DNA from: Polytrichum commune
Lineage: Eukaryota; Streptophyta; Polytrichopsida; Polytrichales; Polytrichaceae
Direction: 5' to 3'
DNA length: 64,000 nt
Assembly: GCA_950295325.1 (NCBI GenBank)
Contig: OX485807.1
Location: 13,297,001 to 13,361,000 of the forward strand
Shown here: piece by piece, positions 61,483 to 64,000 of the stretch
Numbering within the stretch: the stretch's first letter is position 1
How the letters are laid out: each line of letters opens with the position of its first letter
Made by a program: the position numbers and the translations under genes
The notes under the pieces: generated by a model
Databases searched by the model: none
Seen by the model: only the letters and a program-made list of their open reading frames with translations
Told to the model about the DNA's origin: nothing

Positions 61483-63950
61483 TTATACGAAGTAAGTCCG
61501 CTCTTGCTTGGAGACTATGGTTATGATGTAACCAAATCTAGGGTATGAGATGGCAGTCACTCCCACCACATAATACCCATCCATATGTGATGCACTCTCC
61601 TGTTTATTTCTGAGCTTTGGCAATGGCGCTGCCATATTACAACAAACTACCTCGGAAAACCATGTGGTGGGTGGAGCATGTGGATTTGCTGGAACACATA
61701 AATGTGATCGAGGGATGGGAAGGCTGGGAATTGTACCCAAATGATGATGTGGGGACATGACCTCTCGTTGATGCAGTTGAAAAGTAGCATCCTCCAAGGC
61801 AATAAGCTCTTCATGTGTAACCGGCCACATAGTTGGAAGATTCGGCCAATCAAGCACCCATTTTTTCTTGCTACCCTTCACGCATCAATTAATGTGATTT
61901 GCACATCACCAAAATTGTGGTTGGAACGAAACTCCTTCTTCAAACCTCTGTAAGTTGGCACGGGTGTGCCATGTTTACTCTTGCCCATTTTGGCCTTGCA
62001 TGGATGCCATGTGTTGATCTGCAACACCTAACACTCTTTCTTCAATGGATAAGGCAATTAGAAATGTGCCATTGGTGTTCTAGACACTTTGACTCTATTA
62101 TGTTGGTGATATGAGGCACCACATTCTCATCATGTTTGAGACACTCCTGAATGTGTGCCCTAGTGGATCTTGTGTTAGGGTGGGAATGGAACAATTCACC
62201 TTGTCTAGACGACGAGAGTCATACTTAGAGCATGGCGGCAATTCCAACTTTCTCTTGGTTGATCCAAACAAACCATATCCTTCCAATGCACATGTCTTTG
62301 TATTGAGATCATTTGCCCATGGGTAAGATCTCATAAACTTTTGCAAGGAGCTTGGGATCACTAGTGTGCGCTGCAGCTATCAACTTCAATGACATTTGGT
62401 TAGGCCCTTTCCCCGAAAAACCACCTTTTAACCATGAACATTGTTTTGTGAATCGCATGAATGTTCAAATCACATCATCAACCCTTGCCTTGTAGAGCGT
62501 GTCATTTTGTTGCATGATTATTGTAGTCATTTGTTATGCATTGTTTTGGTGAGGTTGCAAGTAGGCTTCTCGGCACATGGTTCCAAAGTAATATAGACGA
62601 TGTAAAATAAATCTAAAAATAGTGTAGCAAACCATAATTTGAACATAAACAATTAGGATACCAATGACACCTACGATGAGCATGTTACTTCCCCATTGTC
62701 TATATCAGTAATGCCAAAATCCCAACCATGTCGACAACATGTACATGCCACCCTCTATGGTTACTCTTGATGACAACCACCAAGCTTGTATCACATGATA
62801 TTTGACATCCGCCTCCTCCATACTTTTGGCATTCTTGCATTTCATGCAATGTTGCTTGTGTTGATGCTACAATAAAGGTTTGATATGTATTTTTGTTATT
62901 TTATCCCATGGGTAGATCACTTAGTGCATTTTAAAAACGACGTGCGGCATAATATAGAGAGGATTAAAATCATTTGAAATAAAAATTATAAAGGAATTCC
63001 AAATAATGAAGGGGCCATTAAATGTAGACAATCCCATTATAAGTAAGTTAGATGGACATAAAACGTGGGCCATTATTTTTTTGTAAAATTAATATAGGGG
63101 CTGAAGATAAGGATCCTAGAAGGTATGTTTAGTATGTTTGCTATGGTCTCCTATGTGTTTTCTTCATAACTTTGTTTGCAATGATATTACTGTTTGCACC
63201 CTTCTTTGTTTCCATGGTTTCCCTTAACACCCGTCAATGCGTTAGGAAGTAGATTAGTTTTTATTACTTAAAAGGAATATAGAGTGCAAAAAATTGCAGT
63301 GACTTGGACAATATAAGTAATGGAAGGGTGCAAACAAATGGGCCATTTTTGAAATTTAAGTAATTATAGGGAGGCTTTAATTCAACCCTTGAAGGTAAAT
63401 AGCCCCAAAACAAAAAACCCCCAGCCGCACGTGGTGCACAAAAATGCCTTAGAGTGACCTACCCGTGTTTTATCCAAATTGGTGGACCAATAGAGAATAC
63501 ATGTAAGTTTGCGCCCCTTTAGAGGAACGGTTGGATTACCATCACCAGAGACCTTTCTCACAAAATTCTCATTTGCATGTGCACTATCCACCATGAAAGC
63601 CTTTGAAGTCCACCTTAGGGACACCATTCTCGAGCATGATTGCATTTAGATTCTCCTAGAACAAGGTCAAGGTGTGGGCATCCTCCATTTGCATATCACA
63701 ACATGCTATAGTAGTACCTTGCAATGCTTGTTGACACAAACATGGCACGCCATCACAATCCAATCTTGGAGACCCACTCAATATTGTTACGAGCTCCACC
63801 ATTATGTGACAAATACTCATAAAAATCATTGGGGGCATTGGAGATGGCCAACACATGCAAGCCTCCTGAAAGACAAACCAAACTCACTTTGGATGTTTGT
63901 AGTTTTGGTTTTGCACCAAACATGTCTAGCATAAATCTTGTTCATGCCAT
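61483..63950 (-). pseudogene. Decayed transposase-like coding region
   Basis: Read on the minus strand from the right edge, protein-like fragments follow each other in several frames: FGLSFRRLACVGHLQC, then after a one-base shift PNDFYEYLSHNGGARNN; LNAIMLENGVPKVDFKGF with MVDSAHANENFVRKV, GDGNPTVPLKGRKLTC; after an unmatched ~0.9 kb stretch, GGFSGKGPNQMSLKLIAAAH, SDPKLLAKVYEILP; then SYPWANDLNTKTCALEGYGLFG, YDSRRLDKVNCSIPTLTQDPLGH; and finally KKWVLDWPNLPTMWPV. The order resembles a long plant transposase-like family that I recall only vaguely; the GF(M)(V)DSA aspartate could be catalytic. Frameshifts and stops show it is dead. It may extend past the right edge. Confidence 0.45.
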
Positions 63951-64000
63951 CCATTGCACTAGCATAAGGATAAGGAACTCCTTGATATACATGTGGAAAA

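Noticed and set aside
1-64000. CRISPR arrays, bacterial-style operons, ribosomal RNA genes
   Set aside because: None seen; the spliced plant genes and the plant transposon families make a prokaryotic or organellar origin untenable.

Overview
This 64 kb window is nuclear DNA of a land plant. It has three protein-coding genes with GT-AG introns, in a background of A/T-rich, repeat-laden intergenic DNA. The gene set is a plant N-glycan core alpha-1,3-fucosyltransferase, a DUF863-type protein and an ARP (ASYMMETRIC LEAVES1/ROUGH SHEATH2/PHANTASTICA) MYB factor. The ARP coding region is split into five exons and encodes about 567 residues, longer than the roughly 370 of angiosperm AS1. That hints at a non-flowering plant (lycophyte, fern or gymnosperm), but the sequence does not settle the lineage.

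Layout. 1-3.9 kb: the 3' six coding exons of the fucosyltransferase, plus strand; its 5' end lies off the left edge. 4-20.9 kb: gene-poor DNA with microsatellites, a tRNA-like SINE trace, small foldback elements, a 336 bp CACTA-type MITE (TSD CCA), a 377 bp palindrome and a 1,085 bp hAT deletion derivative with a perfect 8 bp TSD and a C-terminal transposase relic. 20.9-29.9 kb: the DUF863-like gene, plus strand, with a long first intron built from three diverged copies of a ~0.55 kb unit. 29.9-31.3 kb: the gap between two convergent genes, holding one copy of a dispersed ~220 bp repeat rich in AACCGGTT. 31.3-34.9 kb: the ARP gene, minus strand, followed by about 4 kb of probable leader, intron and promoter up to ~39.1 kb. 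39.1-64 kb: gene-poor DNA with a nested tandem array (43.4-44.2 kb), an orphan GC-rich promoter-like island (44.4-44.7 kb), a complete-ended pogo/Tigger-like transposon with a broken transposase (44,741-46,253, TA TSD), a 2.6 kb segment with a series of small hairpins sharing one loop (47.7-50.4 kb), a TIR element nested in an older repeat (54.56-56.23 kb), a ~0.5 kb repeat present twice (52.3 and 57.1 kb), and at the right end a decayed transposase-like coding region on the minus strand.

The three genes do not form an operon or pathway: one is a Golgi glycosylation enzyme, one a plant protein of unknown role and one a leaf-development transcription factor. Exon boundaries were chosen from GT/AG sites that keep phase across every junction. 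The phases close exactly for the fucosyltransferase (370 residues in window), the DUF863-like protein (905 residues from the chosen ATG) and ARP (567 residues).
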